From positions 1,922,001 through 1,986,000 of the forward strand of contig OZ257246.1 in assembly GCA_965279595.1 (NCBI GenBank): DNA of 64,000 nucleotides. Direction: 5' to 3'. This document shows, piece by piece, positions 8,635 through 16,921 of the stretch. This DNA comes from CAIKLP01 sp965279595 (lineage in GTDB: Bacteria > Bacteroidota > Bacteroidia > Sphingobacteriales > Sphingobacteriaceae). Positions within the stretch are counted from its first letter, which is position 1; the number at the start of each line of letters is the position of its first letter. Made by a program: the position numbers and the translations under genes. The notes beneath the pieces were generated by a model. The model was given only the letters and a program-made list of their open reading frames with translations. It was not told the origin of the DNA and did not search any database.

Positions 8635-9810
8635 ATGTCAGCTCCTATAAATTTTGAAAATACTGAAATCGCATTCTCAGGAATGAAGAATTCAGATTTG
8701 AATCGCGCTTATTGGTTGTTTAAAATTATTAATATCAACCTATTGGTTAAAATTGGTCCGCCTATTACCAATTTTGCTATGGCTATTGGACTGCCAATTA
8801 CACCTTTAATTCGTGCTACTATTTTCAAACATTTTTGTGGTGGTGAATCCATTGAAGCCTGTGGAGAAGCAATTGAACATTTATCAAAATATCATATTGG
8901 TACCATTTTAGATTATTCAGTAGAAGGAGAGGAAAAGGAAGAAGCATTTGATTCTACCAAACGGGAAACCATTGCTACTATTAAAAGAGCAGCAGGTGAT
9001 GCTAAAATTCCTTTCAGTGTTTTTAAAGTAACAGGTTTAGCGCGTTTCGGATTATTAGAAAAATTAGATGCCAAAGAAGTATTGACTTTTGCAGAGAAAG
9101 ATGAATACAATAGAGTGAAAGCTAGGGTTCAAGAAATTGCACAAACTGCTTATGAACAAAATGTAAGATTGTTTATTGATGCAGAAGAAAGTTGGATACA
9201 AGATACCATTGATCAATTAGCATTAGATATGATGCGTCAATTTAATAAAGAGCGCGCTATTGTATATAACACTTTTCAATTTTATCGTCATGATCGATTA
9301 GCAGCGATGAAAGAATATCATCAAACATTAAAAGCAGAAGGACTTTATTTTGGAGCTAAATTAGTGCGTGGTGCTTATATGGAAAAGGAAAGAAAACGCG
9401 CTGCAGAATTTAACTATTTAGATCCTATTCAACCCAACAAAGAAGCCACTGACCGCGATTACAATGATGCGTTGAAATATTGTGTGGAGCATATTGAAAA
9501 CACAGCTATTTGCGCAGGTACACATAATGAAAACAGTTCTAAGTTTTTGATTGATTTAATGAATCAAAAATCGATTAAAAAAAATGATACTCGAATTTAT
9601 TTCTCGCAGCTTTTAGGTATGAGTGATAACCTAAGTTATAATTTATCAGATGCAGGATATAATGTGGCGAAGTATGTTCCTTATGGTCCAGTGAAAAAAG
9701 TATTGCCTTATTTATTTAGAAGGGCAGAAGAGAATACTGCCATTGCCGGACAAATGGGTAGAGAGTTAGGGCTGATTTTAAAAGAAAAGAAACGTAGAGC
9801 CAATAAATAA
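8635..9810 (+). CDS. proline dehydrogenase (single-domain PRODH)
   Basis: FAD enzyme that oxidises proline to pyrroline-5-carboxylate. 391 residues, the length of the eukaryote-like monofunctional type used by Bacteroidota; the P5C dehydrogenase half of PutA is absent. Barrel motifs visible: FSVFKVTGLARFGLLEKL, RLFIDAEESW, FQFYRHDRLA, GAKLVRGAYMEKER, CAGTHNENSS, YFSQLLGMSDNLSYNL, and the C-terminal YVPYGPVKKVLPYLFRRAEE with the two arginines that bind proline. Transcribed alone; the next gene is convergent. The pyrroline-5-carboxylate dehydrogenase partner is not in this window. Confidence 0.95.
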   Translation: MSAPINFENTEIAFSGMKNSDLNRAYWLFKIININLLVKIGPPITNFAMAIGLPITPLIRATIFKHFCGGESIEACGEAIEHLSKYHIGTILDYSVEGEEKEEAFDSTKRETIATIKRAAGDAKIPFSVFKVTGLARFGLLEKLDAKEVLTFAEKDEYNRVKARVQEIAQTAYEQNVRLFIDAEESWIQDTIDQLALDMMRQFNKERAIVYNTFQFYRHDRLAAMKEYHQTLKAEGLYFGAKLVRGAYMEKERKRAAEFNYLDPIQPNKEATDRDYNDALKYCVEHIENTAICAGTHNENSSKFLIDLMNQKSIKKNDTRIYFSQLLGMSDNLSYNLSDAGYNVAKYVPYGPVKKVLPYLFRRAEENTAIAGQMGRELGLILKEKKRRANK

Positions 9811-9821
9811 TTGTCCTTCAA

Positions 9822-10127
9822 TTAGAGTTTTTGTTTCCCTAAACAGATATCAAAATAAAGTTTAAAATCACTTCTTAAACTCCATAAAGGATATTGAAAT
9901 GTGGCAGGTTTATTTTTCTCAAAAAAGAAATGACCAACCCATGCAAAGCCATAACCAGCAAATGGAATAGCGATAATCCAATTCCATGATTGAAATACTA
10001 TTCCAGCAAACAAGCAAAGAAAAACCAATGAAGTTCCAATGAAATGCAGCATCCTGCTGGTTTTGTTCACATGCTCAGTTAAATAGTAAGGATAAAACTC
10101 CTGAAATGATTTGTATTTTTTCTCCAT
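9822..10127 (-). CDS. Mpo1-like (DUF962) membrane protein
   Basis: 101 residues, a small protein with two hydrophobic segments (about 29-45 and 48-66) flanked by conserved histidines: YYLTEHVNKTSRMLHFIG at the N-terminal side and WVGHFFFEKNKPATF after the second helix. In yeast the related Mpo1 is an iron-dependent dioxygenase acting on 2-hydroxy fatty acids in the ER; the histidines suggest a similar metal site here, but bacterial function is not established. It is convergent with the PRODH gene, 11 bases apart, and divergent from lysS. Confidence 0.85.
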   Translation of the reverse strand: MEKKYKSFQEFYPYYLTEHVNKTSRMLHFIGTSLVFLCLFAGIVFQSWNWIIAIPFAGYGFAWVGHFFFEKNKPATFQYPLWSLRSDFKLYFDICLGKQKL

Positions 10128-10165
10128 TCTTTAATATTTAAATAGAAATTCAAGCCATCTGCTAA

Positions 10166-10196
10166 TTGGCTATTTAGCTAAATTAAACTATTTTTG
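10166..10196 (+). promoter_or_regulatory. lysS promoter
   Basis: TTGG (10166), exactly 20 bases, then TATTTTTG (10189-10196), a perfect TAnnTTTG. The expected transcription start near 10202 lies downstream of the alternative TTG start at 10194 and so rules it out in favour of ATG 10218. Confidence 0.7.
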
Positions 10197-10217
10197 TCAC
10201 TCAACTCAAAAAAAATT

Positions 10218-11936
10218 ATGATTGGTTTAAGCGAACAGGAACAATTACGAAGAGAAAGTATGCAAGAAATGATTCGATTGGGGATTAACCCTTTTCCACC
10301 TGAATCATTTGAAATTAATGCTACTGCTGAAGACATTTTAAATAATTACGATCGCGATAAAACCAGCTATAAAAATATTTCTATTGCGGGTAGAATAATG
10401 AGTAGAAGGATTATGGGGAATGCCTCTTTTGCTGAATTGCAAGATTCAACAGGTAGAATTCAAGTGTACTTTAAAAGAGATGATATTTGCCCTGATGAGG
10501 ATAAAACTTTATACAATATTGTATTCAAAAAGTTAGTTGATATTGGTGATATCATAGGCATTCAAGGATATGTTTTTACCACACAAACTGGAGAAATAAG
10601 TATTCATGTTAGTTCATTTAAGGTATTAACCAAAGCCTTAAGACCATTGCCTGTAGTGAAAACGGATGCAGATGGTAAAGAACACAATGCGGTTACTGAT
10701 TCTGAATTTAGGTATCGTCAGCGTTATGCAGATTTGATTATCAACCAATCAGTACGTGATGTATTTCGTCAGAGAACTAAAATTGTACAATCGTTAAGAA
10801 ATACATTTAATGAAAAAGGATATCTAGAAGTCGAGACTCCAATATTACAAGCTATTCCAGGAGGTGCAGCAGCACGTCCGTTTATAACCCATCACAATGC
10901 ATTGGATATGCCTTTGTATTTACGTGTTGCTAATGAGTTGTATTTAAAGCGACTGATTGTTGGTGGTTATGAAGGGGTGTATGAATTTGCCAAAGACTTT
11001 AGAAACGAGGGAATGGATAGAACCCATAATCCTGAATTTACAGTCATGGAAATTTATGTAGCCTATAAAGATTACGAATGGATGATGGATTTCACCGAAG
11101 AAATGTTGGAGAAAGTGGCTTTGGATTTACATGCTAAAACACAAGTGCAAATGGGTGAAAATGTGATTGATTTTCAAAGACCATTTAAGCGCATCAGCAT
11201 GTTTGATTCTATTAAAGAATATACTGGAATTGATATTACTGGAATGGATGAAGTTCAGTTGAGAGCGGTATGTAAGCAATTGGGAATTCAAGCTGATGAG
11301 TCGATGGGAAAAGGCAAATTGATTGATGAAATATTTGGTGAGAAATGTGAACATCATTATATACAACCTACTTTTATTATTGACTACCCGGTTGAGATGT
11401 CGCCACTATGCAAGAAACATAGAAGCAAAGAAGGCTTGGTTGAACGATTTGAATTAATGGTGAATGGCAAAGAATTAGCGAATGCCTATACGGAGTTGAA
11501 TGACCCCATAGACCAAAGAGCAAGGTTTGAAGAACAAGTAGCTTTGATGGAAAGAGGAGATGACGAGGCCATGTATATTGATTATGATTTCTTAAGAGCA
11601 TTAGAGTATGGAATGCCACCTACTTCAGGTATGGGAATTGGTATTGATCGTTTAACAATGATCATGACAAACCAATCATCCATTCAAGATGTATTGTTCT
11701 TCCCTCAAATGCGCCCTGAGAAAGTGAATAAAATTTCAAGCGTAGAAGATTTCATCGCCATTGGAGTTCCTGAACCTTGGGTAGTAGTACTTCAGAAAAT
11801 GGGATTCAATACAGTTGAAGAACTGAAAGCATCTAATGCCAATAAGGTTTTCAACGATATGGGTGGAATGAGAAAGAAATTGAAATTAGAAATCGCCATT
11901 CCAACAAAAGAAGAAGTTGGCAAATGGTTTGAATAA
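10218..11936 (+). CDS. lysS: lysine--tRNA ligase, class II
   Basis: Charges tRNA-Lys. 572 residues from ATG 10218, preferred over TTG 10194 because the promoter overlaps the latter. The N-terminal OB fold (IAGRIMSRRIMGNASFAELQD) binds the anticodon. Class II motif 2 reads FRNEGMDRTHNPEFT and motif 3 GMGIGIDRLTM. After motif 3 there is an extra tail of about 65 residues (FIAIGVPEPWVVVLQKMG to KEEVGKWFE) that E. coli LysS lacks; extended LysRS of this length is usual in Bacteroidota. Single gene followed by a strong bidirectional terminator. Confidence 0.97.
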   Translation: MIGLSEQEQLRRESMQEMIRLGINPFPPESFEINATAEDILNNYDRDKTSYKNISIAGRIMSRRIMGNASFAELQDSTGRIQVYFKRDDICPDEDKTLYNIVFKKLVDIGDIIGIQGYVFTTQTGEISIHVSSFKVLTKALRPLPVVKTDADGKEHNAVTDSEFRYRQRYADLIINQSVRDVFRQRTKIVQSLRNTFNEKGYLEVETPILQAIPGGAAARPFITHHNALDMPLYLRVANELYLKRLIVGGYEGVYEFAKDFRNEGMDRTHNPEFTVMEIYVAYKDYEWMMDFTEEMLEKVALDLHAKTQVQMGENVIDFQRPFKRISMFDSIKEYTGIDITGMDEVQLRAVCKQLGIQADESMGKGKLIDEIFGEKCEHHYIQPTFIIDYPVEMSPLCKKHRSKEGLVERFELMVNGKELANAYTELNDPIDQRARFEEQVALMERGDDEAMYIDYDFLRALEYGMPPTSGMGIGIDRLTMIMTNQSSIQDVLFFPQMRPEKVNKISSVEDFIAIGVPEPWVVVLQKMGFNTVEELKASNANKVFNDMGGMRKKLKLEIAIPTKEEVGKWFE

Positions 11937-11966
11937 AAAAAAACCCGCTATTAGCGGGTTTTTTTA
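11937..11966. terminator. bidirectional terminator between lysS and the lipoprotein gene
   Basis: Stem AACCCGCT / AGCGGGTT with a 3-base loop, an A-run on the left and a T-run on the right, so it works for lysS (+) and for the convergent lipoprotein gene (-). Confidence 0.9.
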
Positions 11967-11988
11967 TTAATGCTATTTTATGATGAAA

Positions 11989-12468
11989 TTATCTTTTTGT
12001 AGCGTTGTACTCTGCTGTAATTTTGATCACACCATTAACTGTAGTATCAATTTGTGTAAGACTAAGTCTTAAAGCGTTTCCAGTTAAAGTAAAATCAAAT
12101 ACAGTTGTATCTGGAGGATTTGTTCCTCTATCAATAGTTGTTATTTTAGTTCCACTGATTGAATAATCACTTGTGTCTCTTTCATAACCACCAACTGCTG
12201 AAGAATCTTGAGTTGCTGAATATAATTTTCCATCAGCAGTAAATTGAACTACTAATTCATTTGCATCAAAAGTAGTAGTATCACCTTGTATAAATTGATT
12301 GTTGATATAGTAACCACTTTTAAGGTTATTCACATCATAAGTTCCAACAATTGCTGCTGTGTTTCCACCCCCACCAGTGTTGGTTGAAGAGTCATCATCT
12401 TTTGAACAAGAAGCGATTGTTAAAGCAGCAATTGCTACAATTGTTGTTAGTTTAAAGTAATTTTTCAT
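11989..12468 (-). CDS. small lipoprotein of unknown function, possibly lipocalin-like
   Basis: 159 residues from ATG 12468; the longer in-frame start at 12522 is rejected because it would precede the signal peptide and overlap the promoter. Signal peptide MKNYFKLTTIVAIAALTIAS ends in a lipobox with the lipid-bearing Cys at position 21, followed by an acidic/serine stretch (SKDDDSS) and Gly-rich linker. The rest is beta-rich with short alternations (VGTYDVNNLKSGYYINNQ, VVQFTADGKLYSATQ, YSISGTKITTIDRG, LTGNALRLSLTQ), the pattern of lipocalin-like extracytoplasmic domains in Bacteroidota. Function is not known. Transcribed alone. Confidence 0.75.
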   Translation of the reverse strand: MKNYFKLTTIVAIAALTIASCSKDDDSSTNTGGGGNTAAIVGTYDVNNLKSGYYINNQFIQGDTTTFDANELVVQFTADGKLYSATQDSSAVGGYERDTSDYSISGTKITTIDRGTNPPDTTVFDFTLTGNALRLSLTQIDTTVNGVIKITAEYNATKR

Positions 12469-12491
12469 ATTTGTTATAGTGTTTGTTCCGG

Positions 12492-12523
12492 CAAAGTAAT
12501 TTAATTTAAGCAATAAAAACAAA
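12492..12523 (-). promoter_or_regulatory. promoter of the lipoprotein gene
   Basis: Minus strand TTTG (12523-12520), 20 bases, TTACTTTG (12499-12492), one mismatch from the -7 consensus, 23 bases before ATG 12468. Confidence 0.5.
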
Positions 12524-12556
12524 TCAAATTAATTTCTGTATTAGCCTTTTTACAAA

Positions 12557-13237
12557 ATGAATAGCTCAATTCCTTCCTTATTTAATTCAACATCATGGAA
12601 AAAACACCTGTTAGGCGAGCTTAATGAAGATTATATCAATCATATTTCAAATTTCTTAATCAATGAAAAGTTGTTAGGAAATAGAGTGTTTCCAGCCCAA
12701 GATTTTATTTTCAAAGCCTTTGATTCTTGTTCTTTTGAAGATTTGAAGGTAGTGATTCTAGGTCAAGACCCTTATCATGGAGCCAATCAAGCTGATGGTC
12801 TTGCATTCTCTGTCCCTAAAGGATTTAAATTGCCCCCATCCTTAAGAAATATATTGAAAGAAATTGCTTCTGATTTGAACCATGAAGCCCAAGTAAAAGA
12901 TGATTTAAGTAGCTGGGCTAATCAAGGGGTATTATTGTTGAATTCGATTTTAACAGTACGAGAAGGAGAACCTGCTTCACATCATAAAATTGGTTGGGAA
13001 AAATTTACTGATGCTGTGGTGAATGTAATTAATGAGCAAAAAAAAGCTGTTGTATTTATTTTATGGGGAAATTATGCCATTCGAAAAGGTGAAATTATCA
13101 ATAGAGAAAAGCATTTGGTTTTAACAGCAGCACACCCATCACCATTATCAGCCTATCAAGGTTTTTTTGGCTGTAAACATTTTTCCAAAGCCAATGAGTA
13201 TTTATCTAAACAAAATCAAACACCAATAAAATGGTGA
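12557..13237 (+). CDS. ung: uracil-DNA glycosylase, family 1
   Basis: Removes uracil from DNA as the first step of base-excision repair. 226 residues. The water-activating motif VVILGQDPYHG carries the catalytic Asp71, SLRNILKEI follows, LLLNSILTVREGEPASH is the uracil-specificity region, and HPSPLSAYQGFFG holds the catalytic His and the DNA-intercalating loop. The order and length are those of E. coli Ung. It is divergent from the lipoprotein gene and convergent with the Lrp-type regulator, so it is probably transcribed alone. Confidence 0.97.
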   Translation: MNSSIPSLFNSTSWKKHLLGELNEDYINHISNFLINEKLLGNRVFPAQDFIFKAFDSCSFEDLKVVILGQDPYHGANQADGLAFSVPKGFKLPPSLRNILKEIASDLNHEAQVKDDLSSWANQGVLLLNSILTVREGEPASHHKIGWEKFTDAVVNVINEQKKAVVFILWGNYAIRKGEIINREKHLVLTAAHPSPLSAYQGFFGCKHFSKANEYLSKQNQTPIKW

Positions 13238-13252
13238 GATTGGAATAATTAT

Positions 13253-13720
13253 TTAGTATTCTAAGGGTAAAAAATGTGAGTTTTTAGTAGTTGACAAAAT
13301 CATCATGGTTTGCAAATTAGATATCTCTTGGATCTTACTAATCTTTTCTAAAATCAATTTCTCGTAAGTGGGTATATCTCTTACCACCACTTTCAAAAGG
13401 AAATCTGCTGAACCAGTTATGTGGTGGCATTCAATAACTTCATCTATTTTAGCTATTTGTTTGTTGAAATTCTGAATAGCATCATTTTTATGGTAATTGA
13501 TTGATACTTGTATAAAGGTTTTGATATTCAAGCCCAACATTTGAGCATCTACTAAAGCATGATAGCTTTTAATCAAACCAGTTGATTCTAGTTTCCTAAC
13601 CCTTTCTAAAGTAGGAGCTGGAGAAAGTCCAATATCTTGTGAAAGTTGAATGTTCGTAATGCGACCATTCTCTTGTAAGATCTTCAAAATCTTGAAGTCG
13701 GTTTTATCTAGACTAGTCAT
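13253..13720 (-). CDS. Lrp/AsnC-family transcriptional regulator
   Basis: 155 residues from ATG 13720, which gives the family's usual N-terminus MTSLDKTDFKILKILQENGR; the in-frame ATG 48 bases upstream adds a stretch not seen in the family. Residues about 4-60 form the helix-turn-helix (TNIQLSQDIGLSPAPTLERVRKLES, split over the recognition helix), and about 70-150 the RAM ligand-binding/oligomerisation domain (IECHHITGSADFLLKV). Such proteins sense amino acids and control their metabolism; the target here is unknown. It is divergent from the DtxR-type regulator. Confidence 0.93.
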   Translation of the reverse strand: MTSLDKTDFKILKILQENGRITNIQLSQDIGLSPAPTLERVRKLESTGLIKSYHALVDAQMLGLNIKTFIQVSINYHKNDAIQNFNKQIAKIDEVIECHHITGSADFLLKVVVRDIPTYEKLILEKISKIQEISNLQTMMILSTTKNSHFLPLEY

Positions 13721-13794
13721 ATTTGTAGAATTAGATATTAAATTTAAGGTATATTTTCTCAAATACAAAATTTTATTTGGTAATAGCTGGAAAT

Positions 13795-13821
13795 TGACTA
13801 TTTCAAGGTTAAAGTATTTTG
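13795..13821 (+). promoter_or_regulatory. candidate promoter of the mntR-mntH-smpB operon
   Basis: TTG (13795-13797), 17 bases, then TATTTTG (13815-13821), a shortened form of the -7 consensus. The predicted start falls on the operator described next. Confidence 0.4.
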
Positions 13822-13826
13822 TGTAA

Positions 13827-13842
13827 TTTAGGCTCGACTAAA
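13827..13842. promoter_or_regulatory. candidate DtxR/MntR-type operator
   Basis: TTTAGGCTCGACTAAA has inverted arms TTTAG and CTAAA about a 6-base centre. The layout resembles TTAGG-type operators of DtxR/SirR regulators. It lies 17 bases before the regulator's ATG and at the expected transcription start, the position where a repressor would block initiation. Confidence 0.5.
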
Positions 13843-13858
13843 AATATATTTTAGAAAG

Positions 13859-14533
13859 ATGAATACCTATTCAGAAGAGAATTACCTAAAAGCTATATAT
13901 AAACTAGAAGAGCAGTTTCAAAAGGATATTAACACCAATTTGATTGCTGCTGAAATGGGTACTAAAGCCGCTTCAGTGACTGATATGCTTAAGAAATTAT
14001 CAGATAAATCATTAATCAATTATCAGAAATATAAAGGGGTTAGTTTAACCACAAAGGGTAAAAAGATTGCCTTGGGTATTATCAGAAAGCACCGTTTATG
14101 GGAGTTCTTTTTGGTAGACCAACTGAAATTTAAATGGGATGAAGTGCATGAAATTGCAGAAGAGTTGGAGCACATTAATTCGGAAAAATTAATAGATGCT
14201 TTGGATGAATTTTTAGGATTCCCTCAATATGATCCACATGGTGATCCCATTCCAAGTAAAAAAGGTGATTTCAAAGGGAAAACGATGAAACCCTTAGAGA
14301 CTATTGAAATTGGCATTCCATGTATAGTTTCTGGAGTAAAAGAGCATAATTCTGTTTTTCTCAATTTTTTAGAGAAGATTCAAATTAACCTGGGTGTTCA
14401 AATTCAAATTGAAGAAAGGAATGATTTTGATGGTTCATTATTAGTGAAAATTGAAAATTCATCGACATACATCAGTAAAGATGTAGCCAAAAATATTTTA
14501 GTGTTTAGTTCACAAAATCAAAGCAAGTCATGA
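13859..14533 (+). CDS. metal-dependent transcriptional regulator, DtxR/MntR family
   Basis: Metal-sensing repressor, 224 residues. Residues 1-65 are the winged helix (SEENYLKAIYKLEEQ, AAEMGTKAASVTDMLKKLSD). Residues about 75-140 form the metal-binding dimerisation domain with ligands in RKHRLWEFFL, HEIAEELEHI and DPHGDPIP. The last 75 residues are an SH3/FeoA-like third domain, as in DtxR and IdeR. Its stop codon overlaps the ATG of the Nramp gene (ATGA), so the two are made together, and an operator candidate sits before it. The likely metal is manganese, or iron, because the target gene encodes an Nramp transporter. Confidence 0.93.
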   Translation: MNTYSEENYLKAIYKLEEQFQKDINTNLIAAEMGTKAASVTDMLKKLSDKSLINYQKYKGVSLTTKGKKIALGIIRKHRLWEFFLVDQLKFKWDEVHEIAEELEHINSEKLIDALDEFLGFPQYDPHGDPIPSKKGDFKGKTMKPLETIEIGIPCIVSGVKEHNSVFLNFLEKIQINLGVQIQIEERNDFDGSLLVKIENSSTYISKDVAKNILVFSSQNQSKS

Positions 14534-16395
14534 GAGAAGATTCATTGAGTGAAGTACATTCAAGTGTACCAATTCCAAATGGAAGTAATAAATGGAGAAA
14601 GTTTTATGCTTTTGTGGGTCCAGCATATTTAGTTAGTGTAGGATATATGGATCCAGGCAATTGGGCAACTGATATTGCAGGGGGTAGCATGTTTGGCTAT
14701 CAACTATTATGGGTTTTATTATTATCTAATTTAATGGCTTTGTTATTGCAAAGTTTAAGTGCACGTTTAGGAATAGTAAGGGGCTTGGATTTAGCACAAG
14801 CTTCTCGATTAACCTATCCATCATTTATCAATATTCCACTTTATGTATTGGCTGAAATAGCAATAGCTGCTTGTGATTTAGCAGAAATAATTGGGATGGC
14901 TATTGGATTGCAATTGTTATTCGGAATGCCTTTATTATTGGGAATTTCTATTTCTGTTTTAGATACTTTATTGCTTTTATTTTTAATGAATAAAGGGATT
15001 AAAATATTAGAACGATTCATCATCTCCTTAATATTCATTATTGCAGTTTCTTTTTTTACTGAAATGATAATTGTGGAGCCATCCATTGTATCAATTGGTA
15101 AAGGATTAATTCCATCAGGTTTGAGTCCTGATGCATTGTATATTGCAATTGGAATAATAGGTGCAACTGTTATGCCTCATAATTTGTACCTGCATTCTTC
15201 ACTAGTACAAACGCGCTCTATTAGTAAAACTTTCAAAGGCATAAAAGATGCCATCAAATACAATTTTATTGATTCTGCTATTGCATTGAACTTAGCATTT
15301 TTTGTGAATGCTTCCATTCTCATACTTGCTGCTAGTGCATTTTTTCAAAACGGTTATCATGAGGTAGCAGAGATACAAGATGCACATAGATTGCTTTCGC
15401 ATATATTTGGGAATTTAGCGCCTACTTTATTTGCAGTAGCTTTAATTTGTTCAGGGCAAAGCTCAACGGTTACGGGCACTTTAGCAGGACAAATAATTAT
15501 GGAAGGTTATTTGAATTTAAGAATTAGACCTTGGTTGCGAAGATTAATAACCAGGCTTTTAGCAGTGGCTCCTGCAGTATTTACCATTCTTTATTTTGGT
15601 GAAGAATCATTAGGAAAATTATTGGTACTAAGTCAAGTGGTATTGAGTTTACAATTAGGATTTGCGGTAATTCCATTAATTCATTTCACCTCAGATAAAT
15701 TGCATATGAAAACTTTTGTGATTGGTTGGAAAACAAAAACAATTGCTTGGGTAAGTGCTATATTAATTATTGGATTAAATATTAGATTGGTATTGCAACA
15801 ATTAAGCATTTGGTTAAACCAACAACCTGGTGTATGGTCGATAGCAGAGATCGTTGTGATCTGCATCATTATTTTATTTGCAGTACTGTTGGTTTATATT
15901 TTTGTAAGTCCTTTCTTCAGCAAACAGAAATCTGAAAATTTATTACCTCATGGAGTTGCTACAGAATTACAATTGAATATTCCGCAGAAACCAAAACACA
16001 TTGCGATTGCCATTGATTTTTCAAATGTTGATTTACAAACTATTTCAGCGGCAATTCAACAAGGTGATAAGCAAGCTAAATATTTATTGATACATGTAAT
16101 TGAATCAGTGAATGCGAAATATTCAGGATATGCGAGTAATGATTTAGAAAGCAGGCAGGACAAAATAAATTTAGAGAAATACCAAACAGAATTAATTGCT
16201 CAAGGTTACGAAGTGGAAGTAGCATTTGGAATAGGTAACCCAGCTAAAGCCATTGCATCTATTGTAAATGACGCTGATTTTGATTTATTAGTTTTAGGAG
16301 CACATGGTCATAAAGGAATAAAAGATATTATCTTTGGCACCACATTAGATTCGGTTAGACATAAAGTGAAAATACCGATCTTAATTATTCGATAG
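14530..16395 (+). CDS. Nramp divalent-metal transporter with C-terminal universal stress domain
   Basis: Proton-coupled Mn/Fe uptake protein, 621 residues, about 200 more than E. coli MntH. The metal-site motif of helix 1 is YMDPGNWATD (D41 to N44) and of helix 6 is ATVMPHNLYLHSS (about residue 215). About eleven hydrophobic helices end near residue 460. Residues about 485-620 form a Usp domain (KHIAIAIDFSN, LLIHVIES, DLLVLGAHGHKGIKDIIFG), including the G-x2-G-x9-G-(S/T) nucleotide-binding motif. Fused Nramp-Usp proteins occur in Bacteroidota; the role of the Usp part (sensing ATP or stress) is inference. Coupled to the regulator by a 4-base overlap, and followed 10 bases later by smpB. Confidence 0.93.
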   Translation: MREDSLSEVHSSVPIPNGSNKWRKFYAFVGPAYLVSVGYMDPGNWATDIAGGSMFGYQLLWVLLLSNLMALLLQSLSARLGIVRGLDLAQASRLTYPSFINIPLYVLAEIAIAACDLAEIIGMAIGLQLLFGMPLLLGISISVLDTLLLLFLMNKGIKILERFIISLIFIIAVSFFTEMIIVEPSIVSIGKGLIPSGLSPDALYIAIGIIGATVMPHNLYLHSSLVQTRSISKTFKGIKDAIKYNFIDSAIALNLAFFVNASILILAASAFFQNGYHEVAEIQDAHRLLSHIFGNLAPTLFAVALICSGQSSTVTGTLAGQIIMEGYLNLRIRPWLRRLITRLLAVAPAVFTILYFGEESLGKLLVLSQVVLSLQLGFAVIPLIHFTSDKLHMKTFVIGWKTKTIAWVSAILIIGLNIRLVLQQLSIWLNQQPGVWSIAEIVVICIIILFAVLLVYIFVSPFFSKQKSENLLPHGVATELQLNIPQKPKHIAIAIDFSNVDLQTISAAIQQGDKQAKYLLIHVIESVNAKYSGYASNDLESRQDKINLEKYQTELIAQGYEVEVAFGIGNPAKAIASIVNDADFDLLVLGAHGHKGIKDIIFGTTLDSVRHKVKIPILIIR

Positions 16396-16405
16396 TAAAT
16401 AGGGG

Positions 16406-16852
16406 ATGAGTACAGAAGTTCAGATAAAAAATAAGCAGGCCTATTTTGAGTATTTCATATTAGAAAAATATGAAGCGGGTATTCAATTGATGGGAACAGA
16501 AATCAAATCTATCAGGGCAGGGAAAGCTACCATTACTGATGGCTTCTGCACTTTCATTAGAAATGAATTATTTGTATTAAACATTCATATTGCAGAGTAT
16601 TCTTATGGCTCATTTTATAATCATATACCAAAGAGGGAGCGTAAATTATTGTTGAATAAACGAGAGCTCAAAAAGTTGCAAGGTAAAATGAAGGATGTAG
16701 GAATGACTATTATACCATTAAGCATTTATATTACAGACAGGGGTTTTGCAAAAATGGAAATTGGATTAGCACAAGGGAAAAAATTGCATGATAAAAGAAA
16801 TACTATGAAAGAGCGAGATGCAAAAATGGAAATGAATAGAAGGGAAGAATAA
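16406..16852 (+). CDS. smpB: SsrA-binding protein
   Basis: Partner of tmRNA in rescue of stalled ribosomes. 148 residues, the usual length. Recognisable segments are KNKQAYFEYFILEKYEAGI, LMGTEIKSIRAGKATITDGF, FVLNIHIAEYSYGSFYNH, and KRERKLLLNKRELKKL; the basic C-terminal tail (KLHDKRNTMKERDAK) is the part that enters the decoding centre. It starts 10 bases after the Nramp gene and so probably belongs to the same transcript, although metal uptake and trans-translation have no obvious link. Confidence 0.97.
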   Translation: MSTEVQIKNKQAYFEYFILEKYEAGIQLMGTEIKSIRAGKATITDGFCTFIRNELFVLNIHIAEYSYGSFYNHIPKRERKLLLNKRELKKLQGKMKDVGMTIIPLSIYITDRGFAKMEIGLAQGKKLHDKRNTMKERDAKMEMNRREE

Positions 16853-16871
16853 TTTAGAGTAGTCTATAAAT

Positions 16872-16905
16872 AAAAAAACCTCCGAAATTTTCGGAGGTTT
16901 TTTTA
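16872..16905. terminator. bidirectional terminator between smpB and the barrel protein gene
   Basis: Stem ACCTCCGA / TCGGAGGT extended by A and T runs on both sides, about 20 bases after the smpB stop. It also ends the convergent outer-membrane gene. Confidence 0.9.
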
Positions 16906-16921
16906 TTAAATTGTAATGTTA

